A stretch of 64,000 nt of DNA from Gnetum montanum (GCA_015680685.1 MNCI01011336.1:522574-586573); one strand, 5' to 3'. Shown: positions 43,679 to 56,200, numbered from the stretch's first letter. A program made the numbers and translations. Notes: a model not told the origin generated them from the sequence alone.

Positions 43679-45366
43679 ATGAGCAAATCCTCCCAAAAAA
43701 ATCATTTACCTCTACCCCTAATTGACCAACTACCCATCATTTCACATTAAGAAGACAACAAGCCTCACATTTCCCAAGCTCTATCCCTAGAAGAACTCAA
43801 AATAGGATGGCAGCCAATCAACCCCCAACTCCCTTGGTGAGCAACACCTTCAATTTCACCAACTACCATGATATTCCAAAATCTCTCCAAAACCTAAATT
43901 TGTTCTTTGATCCCACAACCCCTACTAGTGATGCCTGCCAACATATACAATGTTTAGAAACCTTATCAAGCATCCATAACATTGTACAAAATGATGTAGC
44001 ATATAGGGTATCTATGAAACATTTTACAAGCAAAGCCATCAAATGGTTTTTGATGCTTCCAAATGGCTCTATTGACTCATGGTAAGAATTCAAAAATAAT
44101 TTTTTGCTTTAGTTTGACAAGTTTACTAGCTTGATCATAGCAGCAAGCAATTTCACAAGGTTAAGCAAAATACTTAGGGAAAATGTCTGTGACTACAACC
44201 TAAAATTCCTTCATCAACTTGCTTATGTGTCAAGTGAGATATGCCCACAACCTAGTGGCATCCTAAATTTTTACTTATCCAACATTGATCCATTCTTTAC
44301 CTATGTCATTAAATCTAATCCCAACATAACAAAAATATAGGGAGCAATGGCTAAAGCCATCGAGTTAGAAAAAATTACCCTCATGAATAGCATTCAAACA
44401 TAATTTGGAATGATGAGTATCAGTAAACCTATGAAATCTAGTCCTCTACCTTTACCAACTTTCCCAATGATCAATACTATGTTGCAAGCTCCTTCCCCCT
44501 CCCCCTTCAACTAACTCAACCTTCAAAAAATTATTTTTAAAGTTCAACATCCTTTTTACTCTACCATATAATATTAATTTGAATGATGAACAATTCAAAT
44601 CCTTAATCCAATCAATTATAAAACCAAATGGGATATCCAATCTTGTTTGATCTACAACTCAAAATCAAATGACCCAAATATTGACTTCACTTCAAAAGCT
44701 TTCCAATGTAGTTGAAATGAAGTAGAACCACAAGGTTCTTATATAATCTAAAAAGTCAAGTACATTAATCAATGATTATTGTTGTCATCTCCATAACACT
44801 AGGAAACATTCTAAGAAAGCTTGTTCTCAATTTTAAGTGTTATACTATGACAATGTCCAAAATCAACAAAGTGGAAAAGACCTTATTATGGTCCTTAGTG
44901 TACCTCATGAAACAAAAAATTAAAATTTTTCCTCATTGGAACAAGTTATGATAAGAAATCCCAACCCACATAACACGTGCTACCATATACTTAGTGACAT
45001 TATGAACAACACATAACAACAAACTAGAAATGATCCTTATACTCCTCCAAATAGAAGAGCGCCTAGTCAAAACAACACAAATACTCAAACCAGGTCATCC
45101 CAAACCAATGCCTCACAGTGACCAAACCTCCCTCCTATACTTAGAAGAACTCAACTTCAACAAGAAGCCAAATATGAAGATAAGACTTATGATCTAGTTG
45201 AGGAATTGAAAAGGGTTAAAGCTAACACTTCAATATATGACCTTCTATAGTTTAATGAAATGAAAGATGTGAGCCAAAGGATAGTTCATACACTTGAAAC
45301 CAATAAAGAAAAGTCTCCAACTACTAAAAGGCAAGTTCATTTTGTAGAAAGTCCTAATACATTATG
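43679..45366 (+). pseudogene. gag: gag of B (broken)
   Basis: Begins MSKSSQKNHLPLPLIDQLPI at 43679. After a frameshift, 43807-44085 is open with FTNYHDIPKSLQNLNLFF, VAYRVSMKHFTSKAIKWFLM and LPNGSIDSW, the gag-core pattern of a helix ending in AxxWFxxLPxxSIxSW. 44131-44340 has FTRLSKILRENVCDYNLKFL. 45000-45366 is an Asn/Gln/Thr-rich linker with KYEDKTYDLVEELKRVKANT. No zinc knuckle was seen. It is related in pattern, not closely in sequence, to A and C/D gag. Confidence 0.6.
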
Positions 45367-45439
45367 AATAGAAAATGCAAGCAATTCCATGTCAAACAAG
45401 AAAGAGCAACTCTTTTCCTAATAACTTTGATTAATTTGG

Positions 45440-46300
45440 GAAAGAATGTTCATAATTTTTTAATATATTCTAGAGAAACTATTAGTGTCATGTCACTTGA
45501 GGATGTAAAACCTTAGAAGCATGGATGCTACCACAAGCAAGAAGTGTGATACAACTTGATGGATCTAATGTAACTGTAGTAGGGTCATTAAAAGGAATGA
45601 AAGTACAACTTAAAAAATACCCTACATTTACATGTTATACAAATATCTTAGTGGTTGATATGTCACCCACTTATGGTGTGCTTCTATCTAGGACTTTTGA
45701 AGCCAAGTTTTCGGGCTTCTTCAAGTCAAATTTCTTAGGATTATTAATTTCTATTAAAGGAAAGTTGCAATACATGCTCATACCAAGAGAGCCTTTCTAT
45801 AAACAAGTAGTTACAACCTTCGATTAGCCAAATCAATCTTTGGAAAATTAAAGCACCAATCTTTATATTTGAGTTATTAAAGTCGAGCTTGGTGAACATG
45901 TTATAAATGACCATGAGAGTGAAATTTTGGAAATAAATCTTCTTGCTTCTAGTAAATGTGAAGAAATCTATGAAGATACCTTGCCTTGTCATCAACTTGA
46001 TAAGAAAAAATTCCTTTTAAGTGACTTGCCAACTTTAGGAGAGGACAAAGATATAAATGAGGTCTCAACCATTAAAACATTAGAAGGTGTACGAAATTTT
46101 GATGACATATCCATTCAACATATTCCTAGAGAATCTGTATTCAATGACCTACAAAAACTTACACCTGTTAGATCGAAGATTGAAACTTGGATGAAAGAAG
46201 AACTTGATGAGCTTTTAGAATCTAAAATTATTGATCTTATGAAACAGTCAAGTTGGACAAAAAATTTAGTGCTTGATAGAAAATGCACAACCAAATTATG
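45440..46300 (+). pseudogene. Protease region and RT start of B, then deletion
   Basis: 45525-45827 is open for 100 codons: QLDGSNVTVVGSLKGMKVQL, then YTNILVVDMSPTYGVLLSRTF, matching the late protease part (VDMPxxYGxLLGRxW) of Ty3/gypsy polyproteins. 45927-46301 is open and ends LTPVRSKIETWMKEELDELL then KQSSWTKNLVLDRK, the region just before the first RT motif. No further RT follows. The front of the protease (active-site Asp) is in a damaged stretch and not identified. Confidence 0.6.
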
Positions 46301-46610
46301 ATTATATATCAATTTTGGTAATCTCGATCATCAACAAATTGTTAGAAGATGGTTTGATAAGAGATATGTAGGTAAAAATTTTAAAATAGGAGATCTAGCT
46401 CTTAAGAGAGATAGAGCATTTGGTCAAATAGATCCTCAAAGTAAGTCCTCTCCTATGTGGTTAGGCTCATTCCAAGTTACAAATGTCATTGTCCCCAATA
46501 TTCACAAAATTAATAATTTCCAAGGATATAAGTTACCTAAAAATTTTAATGCATTTCATTTAAAGAATTTCTACTCAGGTGCCCCACATGAACACCTAAT
46601 AGATCCTTAG
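46301..46610 (+). pseudogene. Integrase C-terminus of B
   Basis: Reads IVRRWFDKRYVGKNFKIGDL, MWLGSFQVTNVI and LPKNFNAFHLKNFYS, ending at TAG 46608-46610. This is the integrase tail (FKxGDLVLK...GPY...HLKxYF). It joins the RT start at about 46290-46330, so roughly RT, RNase H and the integrase core are deleted. Confidence 0.7.
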
Positions 46611-47942
46611 TTGCATGTTTTCTTTCCCTTCACCATGCATTTCATTTGTATATAGTTGCATTTTCATATTTTACTTGCATTTCTATCATCATTTTATTAG
46701 AATATTGGTTTTGGTTTGATTTGTTCTTTTCATATGATTGTAATAATCATTATGGTCATTTGAGTTACTAGGCATTGGGTCATCATAACACCATTGGAAA
46801 ATAATATAAGCATAATGCTTTATATGATATATCCCATCACTATTACATAAAATCTCCTTTATATTATATATTTCAATAATGTTATGATTCTTCCTAGCCT
46901 ATTTCAAGGTTTTAGTTTTATTAGTTATGTTGGATTATGGAGAATGGAATTTATGCTAACTTATCATGTAATCATCATGATCATATTAGTGTAGGATAGG
47001 TGACATTAGAGAATGGGTAGCTATAATCACTAGGTGACCTTGAAAATTTCCATTTTCCCTCTTATAATCCATAGCCCTTAGGTGACATGATCCATGGCTA
47101 TCCTATGAGCAACAAGGTGAAGTCTGTTCACCACCACTTGAGAACCAATAGCCACCTAGGAGACTTGCTATGATGTCATCTAGATTGTAATTAAAAGGCA
47201 CATGCACAAGGGTTGAATTGTACCATGGACAAATTTTAGAAAGGACCATGTTCTTTTGTAGTGTAGCTAATCGACTAGACTCATGTTGGAATTTCTACCT
47301 TATGAATGAAGTACACCATGAGCAAAGTTTTTTAAAAAAGAAAGAGAGAGACAAAAGAAAAATAATGAGGACCATGTTCATTGGTAGTGTAATAAGTTCT
47401 TGAGTGTGATGGGGTTCAATAGTGATTCTCACCCTATCCTCCATTTCCCTTTTAAAAATATTTACCCAAAATTCAAAAAAAAAAAGAGAAAAGCAAATAA
47501 CCCCTCTTTATCCATTCCCTTCCTAAATATCCCAAAAAAAATTCCCAAGGAAAAATCAAAAAGTTATGACTGGCTATGATCTAAGATAAGCTTATCCTCT
47601 TCATTAAGTTTGGCATACGTCTTGTGATTAAAGTAGTTCACACACTTTTTACTTTTACCTTACAAGAAGATTAGGAATGTGATCTTAATTATATATATAG
47701 TTAAGGTTATGATTTATAAAGAGTATATCTTTTGGTCTTAATTAAATAAGATAATGTTATAAGGGTGGCCCATGTCTAGTTATCTCTTGATTATATGGTT
47801 ATTTCAATCATGTTTAGATTAGTAAAGTTCTTTCAAATTTCAATTTGTCTCTATTTTATGATCTTTTCGATTCTCTATATTTTGCATCTCCTTTTAAAAT
47901 TTCCATGGTTTTGCTGTTCCTTGCACTTTCATGTAATTTCTA
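46611..47942 (+). other. 3' untranslated region of B
   Basis: AT-rich, no conserved frame. A rich mixture of A-runs and short repeats (AAGAAAGAGAGAGACAAAAG at 47338). Confidence 0.45.
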
Positions 47943-47956
47943 GTTTGGGGGCTAGG
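47943..47956 (+). other. Polypurine tract of B
   Basis: GTTTGGGGGCTAGG directly before TGTTGATG of the 3' LTR. Confidence 0.65.
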
Positions 47957-48712
47957 TGTTGATGTCAACATCACCCATGCTAGGCATGAGGTCATGATTA
48001 ATAATAGCATATATATTTATATCATCCAATAGATTCAAAAATTATAGACATAATAAAATTTTAAGATCAATTATTAATAAACTATATAAACCTAAATATA
48101 TCAGCAAAAAAAAACATAATTCAACAATTAACATTAAAGGATTTTGATTGCCACTGCATTAAGAGATCACAAATAGCACTTGGACACCTAGATTAATACC
48201 AAAAGTGGTGGGCAACATGGTGGTGGACATAACTGACATCAATGGTGGATGTGAGCATTAATGGCACTAGTGGGGAGTGTCCTATAAAGAAGGGTCAGTA
48301 GCCACCTCAAAGGGGCATCAGCCTCCTCCTCTCTTGGGCTCAAGCAGAACTAGAGATGGCCTCTCAACTATCAAACATTGCACATACATAGTGGGAGCTA
48401 CAGCTAGCAGTCAACAAGGGCAATAGTATCAACTATAACTATGACAAACACACAACACATAATGGCAGTTCACCAACATAGTAGTAGATAACAATTGATG
48501 GTAGTGTCAATTGTGGCTATCACATCTTCCACTACAAGTAGTGTCAATAGTGATCACATATGCAACTATAAAAGGTGGTGTGAGAAATAGCCTAAGGTGA
48601 TCAATTGTGAGCAAGCGTGTCAATCGCGATGCATCAATAGTGGCACCATGATCAACGAGTGACAATGGTCATGCAAGAGTTGCAGGAGGGTGACATAAGC
48701 ATGCACATGGTG
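47957..48712 (+). repeat. 3' LTR of B, truncated
   Basis: Matches the 5' LTR pieces up to GCATGCACATGGTG; the last about 830 bp are missing. It reads through the point where C is inserted in the 5' LTR and thereby gives the empty site. Confidence 0.8.
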
Positions 48713-50459
48713 TTGCTAAGAAATGATGTTGCTAAGAAAGATATATACTTTCAATTAGATATTAGTCCTACTTTATGGGAATTAATTACATGTAGAAGAC
48801 TATTTATTACAATCTTTCAAAGTAATGCCACTATTAGTATTAAGAGGGTCATATGTTTGATTCATGTCTTTTTATGTTTTATGTTATGAAAAATGGTTAT
48901 GCATGCACATCAACACTAAGCTACTAGAAACACTACTAAGGTTTCTTCTACAAATGATGTAGATCCTACTAAGGTTTTCTTCATAGATGCTATAGATCCT
49001 AAAATAGTATCTTCTATGAATGTTTTAACAATTACCCCACCTTTTATTTTACTATTGTTCAAAAAAAATCCTTCAGAAAGGTCCAAATCAAATCAATTTC
49101 AAAGAATTATTTAATGATTAAAGGGAAACAAATATTTGTTTTTAATATCTCACAAAAGCATATTGTTCATTCAAATGGTTTCTAAATTATTCTTCATTAA
49201 AAAATGTCAAGGAAGTCTATCTATTGGCAATTACATGTCAAATATTCAAAATGGATAACATGTTCAAAATATTTTAACTCCTAATAATTCATTTACAACT
49301 ATTGGTCAAGATATGAAGATAATATATTTTGATAATGTTGATTCTATTAATTAGGTGATGGCCTCCTTTCCCTCCACCCAATATTAATCTTTTCATGGAA
49401 TATTCAATTTCCTACCCTTGAGGGGAGGTTTTTCAAGATTGGTTATAAGATTGAAAACTTGAAAAGACATTCACAAAACCATTAGGCCTTTCCTTTTTTC
49501 TTTTTAAGATTTTTAGTTTCTTATCTCTATAGTACTCTTTTGTACTTTGAATTTATATATATATATATATATATATATTTAGGGTTTGATACCCTCCTTG
49601 ATACGAAAGTTAAAGTTTTTATATATCTTCCTTCCTTCCTTCCTAGCAATATCATTATTCTCTAGAAATGAATATTTAGCTCTCCCACCCTATCCAAGAA
49701 AATTAATTTTGATGCTTTCTATTCATTATATAACACATAAAAATTATCAAAATAGCATTACATATGCTAAGAATATACCGTTTGTAGTTGGTAACTAAAA
49801 GAAGTAATTGAAAATATGACAAAATAAATGTAATCATAACAATGTTAAGATCTTATGCAAGATTTTAAAACCACTACAACCTAGTACAAAAAAATAAAAT
49901 TCTATATATATTCTTTACATAACCAAAGAAAGGACGTTACTAAGAAAGATATATGCTTTCAACCAGATGTTAGTCCTTCTTGATGCAAAATTTAAAGATT
50001 TTATATATCAACTTAACATTGTGATAGATTCTCCTATGGTGAGTATGCTTTTTAAGCATTGACAATTGCCCTAATAACTTCATATACCCTCAAATTTTAA
50101 CTTTTTTTAAAGGTAACATAATTTTTCAACAACCTTGCATCTACTATACATATGTGGGTTTTGGGTTTTAGCTATCAATTTTTTTCTGAGTCCTTTCTTA
50201 ATAAGAACAAAACTTGATCTTTGTTTAGAAATGTGGAATATAGTATCATGAAATTTTAAAACACCAAAATTTTTCATATAATATAATATAATATAATAAA
50301 TAATAAATTATCTTACACTTGTACATTTAAGAGATAATAGGCTTAATATCCTCCATATTTTTCCAAAGACTTCTCCTTTATATATGATTCAAGAAATCAT
50401 AAAAAATTAATAGGTTTAATGGAATGATAAAGTAAGTCAACCATTATCATAACATAATA
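48713..50459. other. Unassigned repeats, possible LINE 3' end
   Basis: Two copies of TTRCTAAGAAAGATATATRC lie at about 48733 and 49936. At 49500-49580 TATAGTACTCTTTTGTACTTTG is followed by an (AT)n tract (49555-49579), like the 3' ends of plant L1-type LINEs. At 49391 the frame reads FSWNI, which could be the start of an L1-type endonuclease ORF, but nothing follows. A (TATAA)n tract is at 50277-50305. No gene. Confidence 0.3.
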
Positions 50460-50640
50460 TGAAGTAGCCCATTATAGGTGGCTCAAGTGGTTAGTTCATT
50501 ATCTTATTAGGTAAGATGTTTTCAATTCAATTAGCATTTGAGGGTATTCCTCTAAAGTATTACATTGGTTATCTATCTTGTGGTATACTTGTAATCATTA
50601 TTTTAAGTTCAAAAAGAATAAGATTAACATTGATACAACA
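50460..50640 (+). repeat. Possible tRNA-derived SINE
   Basis: GGTGGCTCAAGTGGTTAGTTC resembles a polymerase III A box (TRGYNNARNGG). TTTTCAATTCAATTAG about 30 nt later resembles a decayed B box (GGTTCRANNCC). Plant SINE heads look like this. The tail and flanking repeat were not found, and a chance match is possible. Confidence 0.35.
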
Positions 50641-51640
50641 ATGAAAAATAGTATTCTAATTCAAGTGATAAGTAATGGATGGAAAATTCATAGATATAAT
50701 AGAAAAGAAATGACATGTAAATCTAAGTAGGATATGATGTTACATTATCATCATGAAAGAATTATGGGTCAAGAAGGAATAACTTTGTTATTAAGGTAAA
50801 TGTTAACATGTCAAACTAACATGAAAGGACTATATATTGAGAAGTGAGTCATGATTAGTTTAACTCTTAAGGAAAACATGTTGACGTGCCATGTTGATAA
50901 TGTGAAATAAGAACCCTACACCTATAAGTAAGTGATGACTTATAGACTTCTAATGCAAGCATAATATATGCTACATCAACTTTTCTCCTACTTATTTATG
51001 CTTTGTTTAACTTAGGAATATATTTTTAATACATGTTTTTTTTCCTAAATAAATGGAAATACATAGGGGCTAATAGCACAACCCCCTCACCATAGTACGA
51101 TAGATGTAACCCACTAAACAAGAGTGTCATATCATAAGGCTACTTCACTATTACAACACCCAAATATGAAGGAAGGAATTGAACTCAAAACCTCATCACA
51201 AATAGGAGAGTATCAAAACAACTTGTCCTTTAATGATAGTATTTAGTTAATTGATTAAATTTTTACACCTCCTCTTCTATGTTTTTATTATGAATGATAT
51301 GTGATATAAAGAAAATGATTATTAGAATCCACAAGAATGACTAAAAGTACATCCTAAGACATATAGTTAATAGAATACTTTAGAAGCATTATAGAAGAAT
51401 ATAATGATGCCTCAAGTGTGACTTGGATTAGGAATGTTTTTCCTAAGAAGAAAATGAGCTAACAACTTGATTCACGTATTAGTGAAGAGAAATGATTATT
51501 CAAACCATTCAATCATAACTAACCTCTTTATATTAATAAGAGATGACTAGGTAAACCACATAAGGCAAACTAAAATCATTTCTATATTATCCTAAAATGA
51601 TTATCCAAGTCATGATTAGTTGTTACTTCTTAAATTGAAA
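50641..51640. other. AT-rich, no gene; possible second SINE-like block
   Basis: On the minus strand near 51190-51170 GAGTTCAATTCC resembles a B box; the A box is poor. The rest shows only short frames. Confidence 0.25.
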
Positions 51641-53520
51641 GGATAATTGATATAGAATTCGATATAGAATAAGTTAAATTTGATTGTGCAAGTTGGGTTT
51701 AAAAAGGAATGGTGTATTAATAAAGTAGTTATGATCTTACAAAAAGGGATAAAAAAGATCTAAATAATTATAGAGTGATTTTAATCATTAATATTTTTGT
51801 CACATTTTTTAGCACTATTCTAGAATCTTTACTTGGAAGAGAGCTAGAAAAAAATAAGATACATACAATTTTCTAAGAATGATTTAGGTGGAAACATTGA
51901 ACTATAGACCATCTCATTACATTAAAATGTCTTACTGGTAGAGCAAAAGGTCCATAGAAGGAAATATTTAATTGATTTTTAGACTTTTCTAAGGCTTATG
52001 ATTCGATCATTTGAAGAAAGTTATTAAGAGATTTGGAAAATTCAAAAGTTTACAACACACTATTATCTACCATTTAAAAGATTTTTAGAGAGCTATGCAT
52101 TTAGTATATAGCGCAAGAAATATTTTTATTTAATATTTTTTTTTTGTGTAAATCAAAACAAGAATGTCCTCTCTTTTCTACTTTACTTGGGCTTTTTATT
52201 GATGAACGTGAAGAGTGAATGCATAAAATACCAACTAAATTTGCAATTATAATTGAAAATAGTCCTATTAGTCTCTTACTTTTTGCTAATGATGTTTTTT
52301 TAATTTTAAAATTAATAGAATAATGACAATAAATTTTTAATATTCTTGATGATTTTTATTAGCATTCAAGAATGAAAGTTAATGTCTTAAAACTAAAATC
52401 ATGATTTATAGTACACATAATAAAATATATAATTTTACTATAAGAAATGAACATGTGAACATAACCTTCTCTTCCAACTATCTTAGCCTTATGTCCTTTT
52501 GAAAAAATATAAGAAGGAATCTTTTCTCACTTGGAAAATCCAAAACTAACTCTACCATGCCATTGTTCAACAAACTATTCTTTAGAGATATATTGAATGA
52601 CAATAAATGTTTAATATTCTTGATGATTTTTGTTAGCATTCAAGAATGAAAATTAATGTCTTAAAATTGAAATCATTATTTATAGTACACTTAATAAAAT
52701 ATATAATTTTACTATAAAAAATTAACATGTGGACATAACCTTCTCTTCCAAATATCTTACCCTTATTTCCTTTAAAAATATAAGAATGAATCTTTTCTCA
52801 CTTGGAAAATTCAAAACTAACTCTATCATGTCATTGTTCAACCAACTATTCTTTAGAAATATATGTATGGGGTCTTGCTCTAGCAGATAAATATTGGAAA
52901 TAGATATAAGAAATTCAAAATATTTGCCTACTCAATGAATTTAAAATGAAGAGATATACATAATATAATATTATGCTTCTTGAAGTAAAGATGATTCCCT
53001 TAAAAGTTAAATCCATTTATCAATTTATAGCCTACACTCAATATCTTTTTGAATTCTTATTTGATATATACTCTAGAAAAGCAATAATGAAAACCAAAGA
53101 TAAAAGATGCTTTCATGAGAAAGTTCTATGGCTTAATAAATAGAAAGTTACAGAGAAAATCCTTTATTTTAATCCTAAATAATTTTCAAAATTAATAAAA
53201 TAAGTAATATTTTAAAAAAATTGGGAAATTTTAGAAGGAAAGAAATTTTTCTATTTGAATGTAGAGACCTTAATTCAAAGAAAAAATATCTATCTATTTC
53301 TATTCCTTATCATTTACAATGCATGATTAGCAAGGTATGAACAGAATCTTATCATCTAAAAGTTAAAATAAGTAGATGGCCTAAAATTTCTTGAGAAGAA
53401 TAAATATGCTGACTTTGCAATATAAATAGCATTGAAGATGAATACTACATTTTCCTATGGTGTTCTACATTTAAGCATATTAGAGATAGATGATAAATTA
53501 CATTCCAAATTTGGTTAATT
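51641..53520 (+). pseudogene. LINE-type (RTE-like) reverse transcriptase remnant
   Basis: The frame reads LQKGIKKDLNNYRVILIINI at 51740 (family: LKKGDKxDxxNYRGIxLLxxxxK), ILESLLGRELEKNKIH, then DHLITLKCLTGRAKGP (family: T.D.IF.L), FLDFSKAYDSII (family: FIDFxKAFDSV) at 51975, ECPLFSTLLGLFIDE (family: QGxPLSPxLFxLFxxD) and LLFANDVFLI at 52280 (FADD with the first Asp as Asn). The KKGDK...NYRG start fits RTE-type rather than plant L1. Many stops; the endonuclease and tail were not found. Downstream to 53520 there are only weak frames, one with CxxC-like WxC...LWCSTFKHI words typical of LINE C-terminal regions. Confidence 0.6.
52322..52863 (+). repeat. 271-bp direct duplication inside the LINE remnant
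   Basis: 52322-52592 and 52593-52863 are near-identical, starting ATGACAATAAATKTTTAATA and ending AACTATTCTTTAGARATATA. Differences are scattered single bases (ACTAAAATCATGATT/ATTGAAATCATTATT). A real tandem duplication or a misassembly; there is no n at the junction. Confidence 0.8.
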
Positions 53521-53952
53521 TATTGCAAATTTTACTAAGAACACTTTGTAATTTTCTTAATAATATTTTCAAAACTCATAACATGTATATTTTTATTTTT
53601 GAATAAATCCAAGTGGGTCTATGAATGTAGTCAAATTTAAGTTTTAATTTTAGTTTTATTATTTGGACCATTAGGTATTGACTAGTAGCCCATTTATACA
53701 AATTAACTTGAAATGACTATTTAAGTTAATAAGGACTACCAAATATTAGCATTAGGTAAATTTGCTAGTGTAACCAGACTGTGGCTTACTCCATGTTGTA
53801 TTAATAAAATCCAAATATCTTGGCGACTATTTCTATATTGATTGTGATCCCACTATGACTAACAATATTGAGAATATAACTTGTAGGTCCTTGAAACTCT
53901 TGCAAACTACAAAAAAACCTAATATGGAAAACTATAATCAAAGTTGCTCAAA
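53521..53952. other. AT-rich flank of D, no gene
   Basis: Nothing recognised. Confidence 0.4.
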
Positions 53953-53957
53953 CCTAG

Positions 53958-54857
53958 TGATGAGTGGCAAGGTACCCCTACACTCAAGTATACGAATATA
54001 ATCATTTCATGCATGATCCAGTCGAATTCCAAGGACTAAGTGCTTATGCACCATTGTGGAACAAGCACATATTAGTTTATCGTTGTCTTCCCAAACTTTC
54101 CTGTATGTCATGATTGTATGATTAAGTAAGCTTGAGGCATATGATTTCTATAGCTTTTATGCTTTTATGTCCTACACTAGTAGGGAACAAGAGAGGTAAC
54201 TAAGTGACTAATTTAGTTTAACCACTCATTAACTAAGTTCTAACTAATTCTAACACCGGCATCCATTCCCACTTGTCGTACACATCCTGAACTAGTGCAA
54301 CACTATTGGGATTACCAAACGCTAATCATCACTGGGTTACCAAGCATTACATGCATGCTCAAAGTGGTTGTGTTTGTGTAATTTTAACAATTTTCTTAAT
54401 TGATCAAAATGAATTACCATGCTAATAACATAAATGTAAAGTGCATAAAATAAAATAAATGCATAAGAAAATAAAATAAAAGGAATGCGTAAGAAAAAAA
54501 ATCTCAAGTGCTGCAAGGATGAATCGAAGAGCTCTTCTTTATTGCCATACACAAGGTGTGCTCAAGTACATAATGCTCGAATAAAGATCTATCCACACTT
54601 AGACCTCTTGCTGTGGGCACTTTGGAAAATACTTTAACTTTCAAATAGACTACAAGAGTTTCGATACTTGACTGCTAAAAGACTTCTTTCAATTATGAAC
54701 TTAGGCACTGTATTTATAGGCTTAGGGGAAACTACTCTAATAATTAGAGTAAACCGCTAGAGTAACTACTCTAATAATTAGAATAAACCACTAGAGTAAC
54801 TACTCTAATAATTAGAATAACTACTAGAGTAACCGCTAGAGTAAGCTTCTCTCATCA
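53958..54857 (-). repeat. 3' LTR of D with 34-bp tandem repeats
   Basis: 900 bp. Pairs with 63147-63911. TATAAATA (reverse of 54711-54718) is a likely TATA box. Upstream of it, on the minus strand, three units of 34 bp starting CTACTCTAATAATTAGA lie at 54732, 54766 and 54800; the 5' LTR shows one unit next to an n (63854). Confidence 0.9.
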
Positions 54858-54869
54858 TACCCCCACGAC
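54858..54869 (-). other. Polypurine tract of D
   Basis: Minus strand GTCGTGGGGGTA directly before TGATGAGAG. Confidence 0.75.
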
Positions 54870-55699
54870 TGAATGAAAACATGTCCTTGAGTTTCTTACA
54901 AAATATTGGGAAGGTATAGGATTATTGACTAATTGACAATTGATGGTGGAATGGGATGATAGACTCAACATGCCCAATGAATGGATCAATAAGCATATTA
55001 CAACATTAGTGCTCATGACCATTGTGGTGAACACTCATACATAAATGACATTCAAGCCTTTATTTGGTAGCTTGTAGAGAAAGAGAGAGAAAGAAAATGA
55101 AGCGTGTTGCCACCAATGCTAAGATTCTGCCTCCCGTTGTTTATCCATAGCCATGCCACTACACTTGCTCCTTTCATAAATGCTCTAGTTCTAGTCCATC
55201 TTAAGTGCTTCCTCCAAGCCCAGTCCATTGTTTGTATGATCGCCATCTACACACACAACACAATCACAAATGAGTAAGGATAGATAAACCACAATGTAGT
55301 TGATACCTTGCCTTAATATGAAGTCTATTGGTTGAGTTGTGGTTATGGCAGAAACTAGTTCAGAGATTTATCACAGGTGACTACCCAAGGTGTAGGGGTT
55401 AGGCAAATAGTAAAATAGAGAAAATTGAAAAATTTGTGCCAAGGCCCCCATGACTAAGAGCAAACCTTCGATAGCTATAAAATGGAAAAATATGAGGAAC
55501 AAGAAAGATGGGAAAAATAACAATGGTAATACCAATAAAATGGATGTCATGGATGGCGATGAAATAAGATATGATTGATTGTAGAAAATGTTTAAGGAAA
55601 AGAACTTAACAATTGCACCAAAAAGGAATGCCAATGGATCCTCCCCAAAGTAGGCTCATGCCTTTTATGCCCTGAAAAATGCACAAACCAAAGAGTCTG
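54870..55699 (-). other. 3' untranslated region of D
   Basis: No conserved frame. Aligns loosely with 40031-40867 of C. Confidence 0.45.
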
Positions 55700-56200
55700 T
55701 AGGCTCTAGGAATGTCATTTGGAAGAAAGAGTTAAAAACTTACCCACAAGAATTCACCAAAGAAACAAAATGCATCAACCCATAATGGACTAATGATAAA
55801 ATCAGCAATGAGGTGGAAATGGGAAGAAAGCTGAAGAGGAGAGAATGGAATGGAATCCTAAGAACAAGGTTGTGTAAAGCTTCTTATGTATTTCATGGTT
55901 AAGATGATTGAGTAAAACTTCATCCCAAATCTAAACTCAAACCAACCACATTTAGTGACCTTGCATCAATACACTTGGCCAATCCATCCTCTTGGAGCAA
56001 CAAGAATGTCTTCACAAAGAGTGACCACCATCTCAAGGAGAGTGAGATGGAGAAGTAGGAAGTGAGAAATGGCCTTAGTTAGAGGGAACCTTCAGGCATG
56101 GGTAACATGTCTTTCCAGTTTCATAACCAGTGCTTGTAGCCCATATTGCTTTATTATGTCTATGGGGTATGCTTTGAATTCTCACTTTTTACCTTTTTTT
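55700..56200 (-). pseudogene. Extra coding-like region of D after pol
   Basis: On the minus strand the DNA matches 39601-40030 of C: both have CATTCTTGTTRYTCMAGAGGATGG-type words, then AAATGTGGTTGGTTTGAG, and end with CACAACCTTGTTCTTRGGATTCC (one or two words here are ambiguous between copies). The frame is broken; a conserved peptide DGLAKCIDARSLNVVG can be read after one frameshift. No membrane segment. Confidence 0.35.

Larger units (their letters stand above)
35180..48712 (+). mobile_element. Element B, Ty3/gypsy, pol core deleted
   Basis: Structure: 5' LTR (35180-35454 and 41849-43124, interrupted by element C), PBS 43131, gag 43679, protease-like 45.46-45.83 kb, start of RT to about 46290, then directly the integrase C-terminus (46330-46610), 3' untranslated region, polypurine tract and a truncated 3' LTR (47957-48712). 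Without C it is about 7.1 kb. RT, RNase H and the integrase core are missing, so it could only have moved with help. The 3' LTR loses similarity at about 48712, and no target duplication can be tested. Confidence 0.75.

Noticed and set aside
50460-50540. Functional tRNA gene
   Set aside because: A- and B-box-like words exist but no cloverleaf with paired acceptor stem can be drawn.
55700-56200. env-like gene of Athila type
   Set aside because: No signal peptide, transmembrane segment or Cys pattern in the readable peptide.
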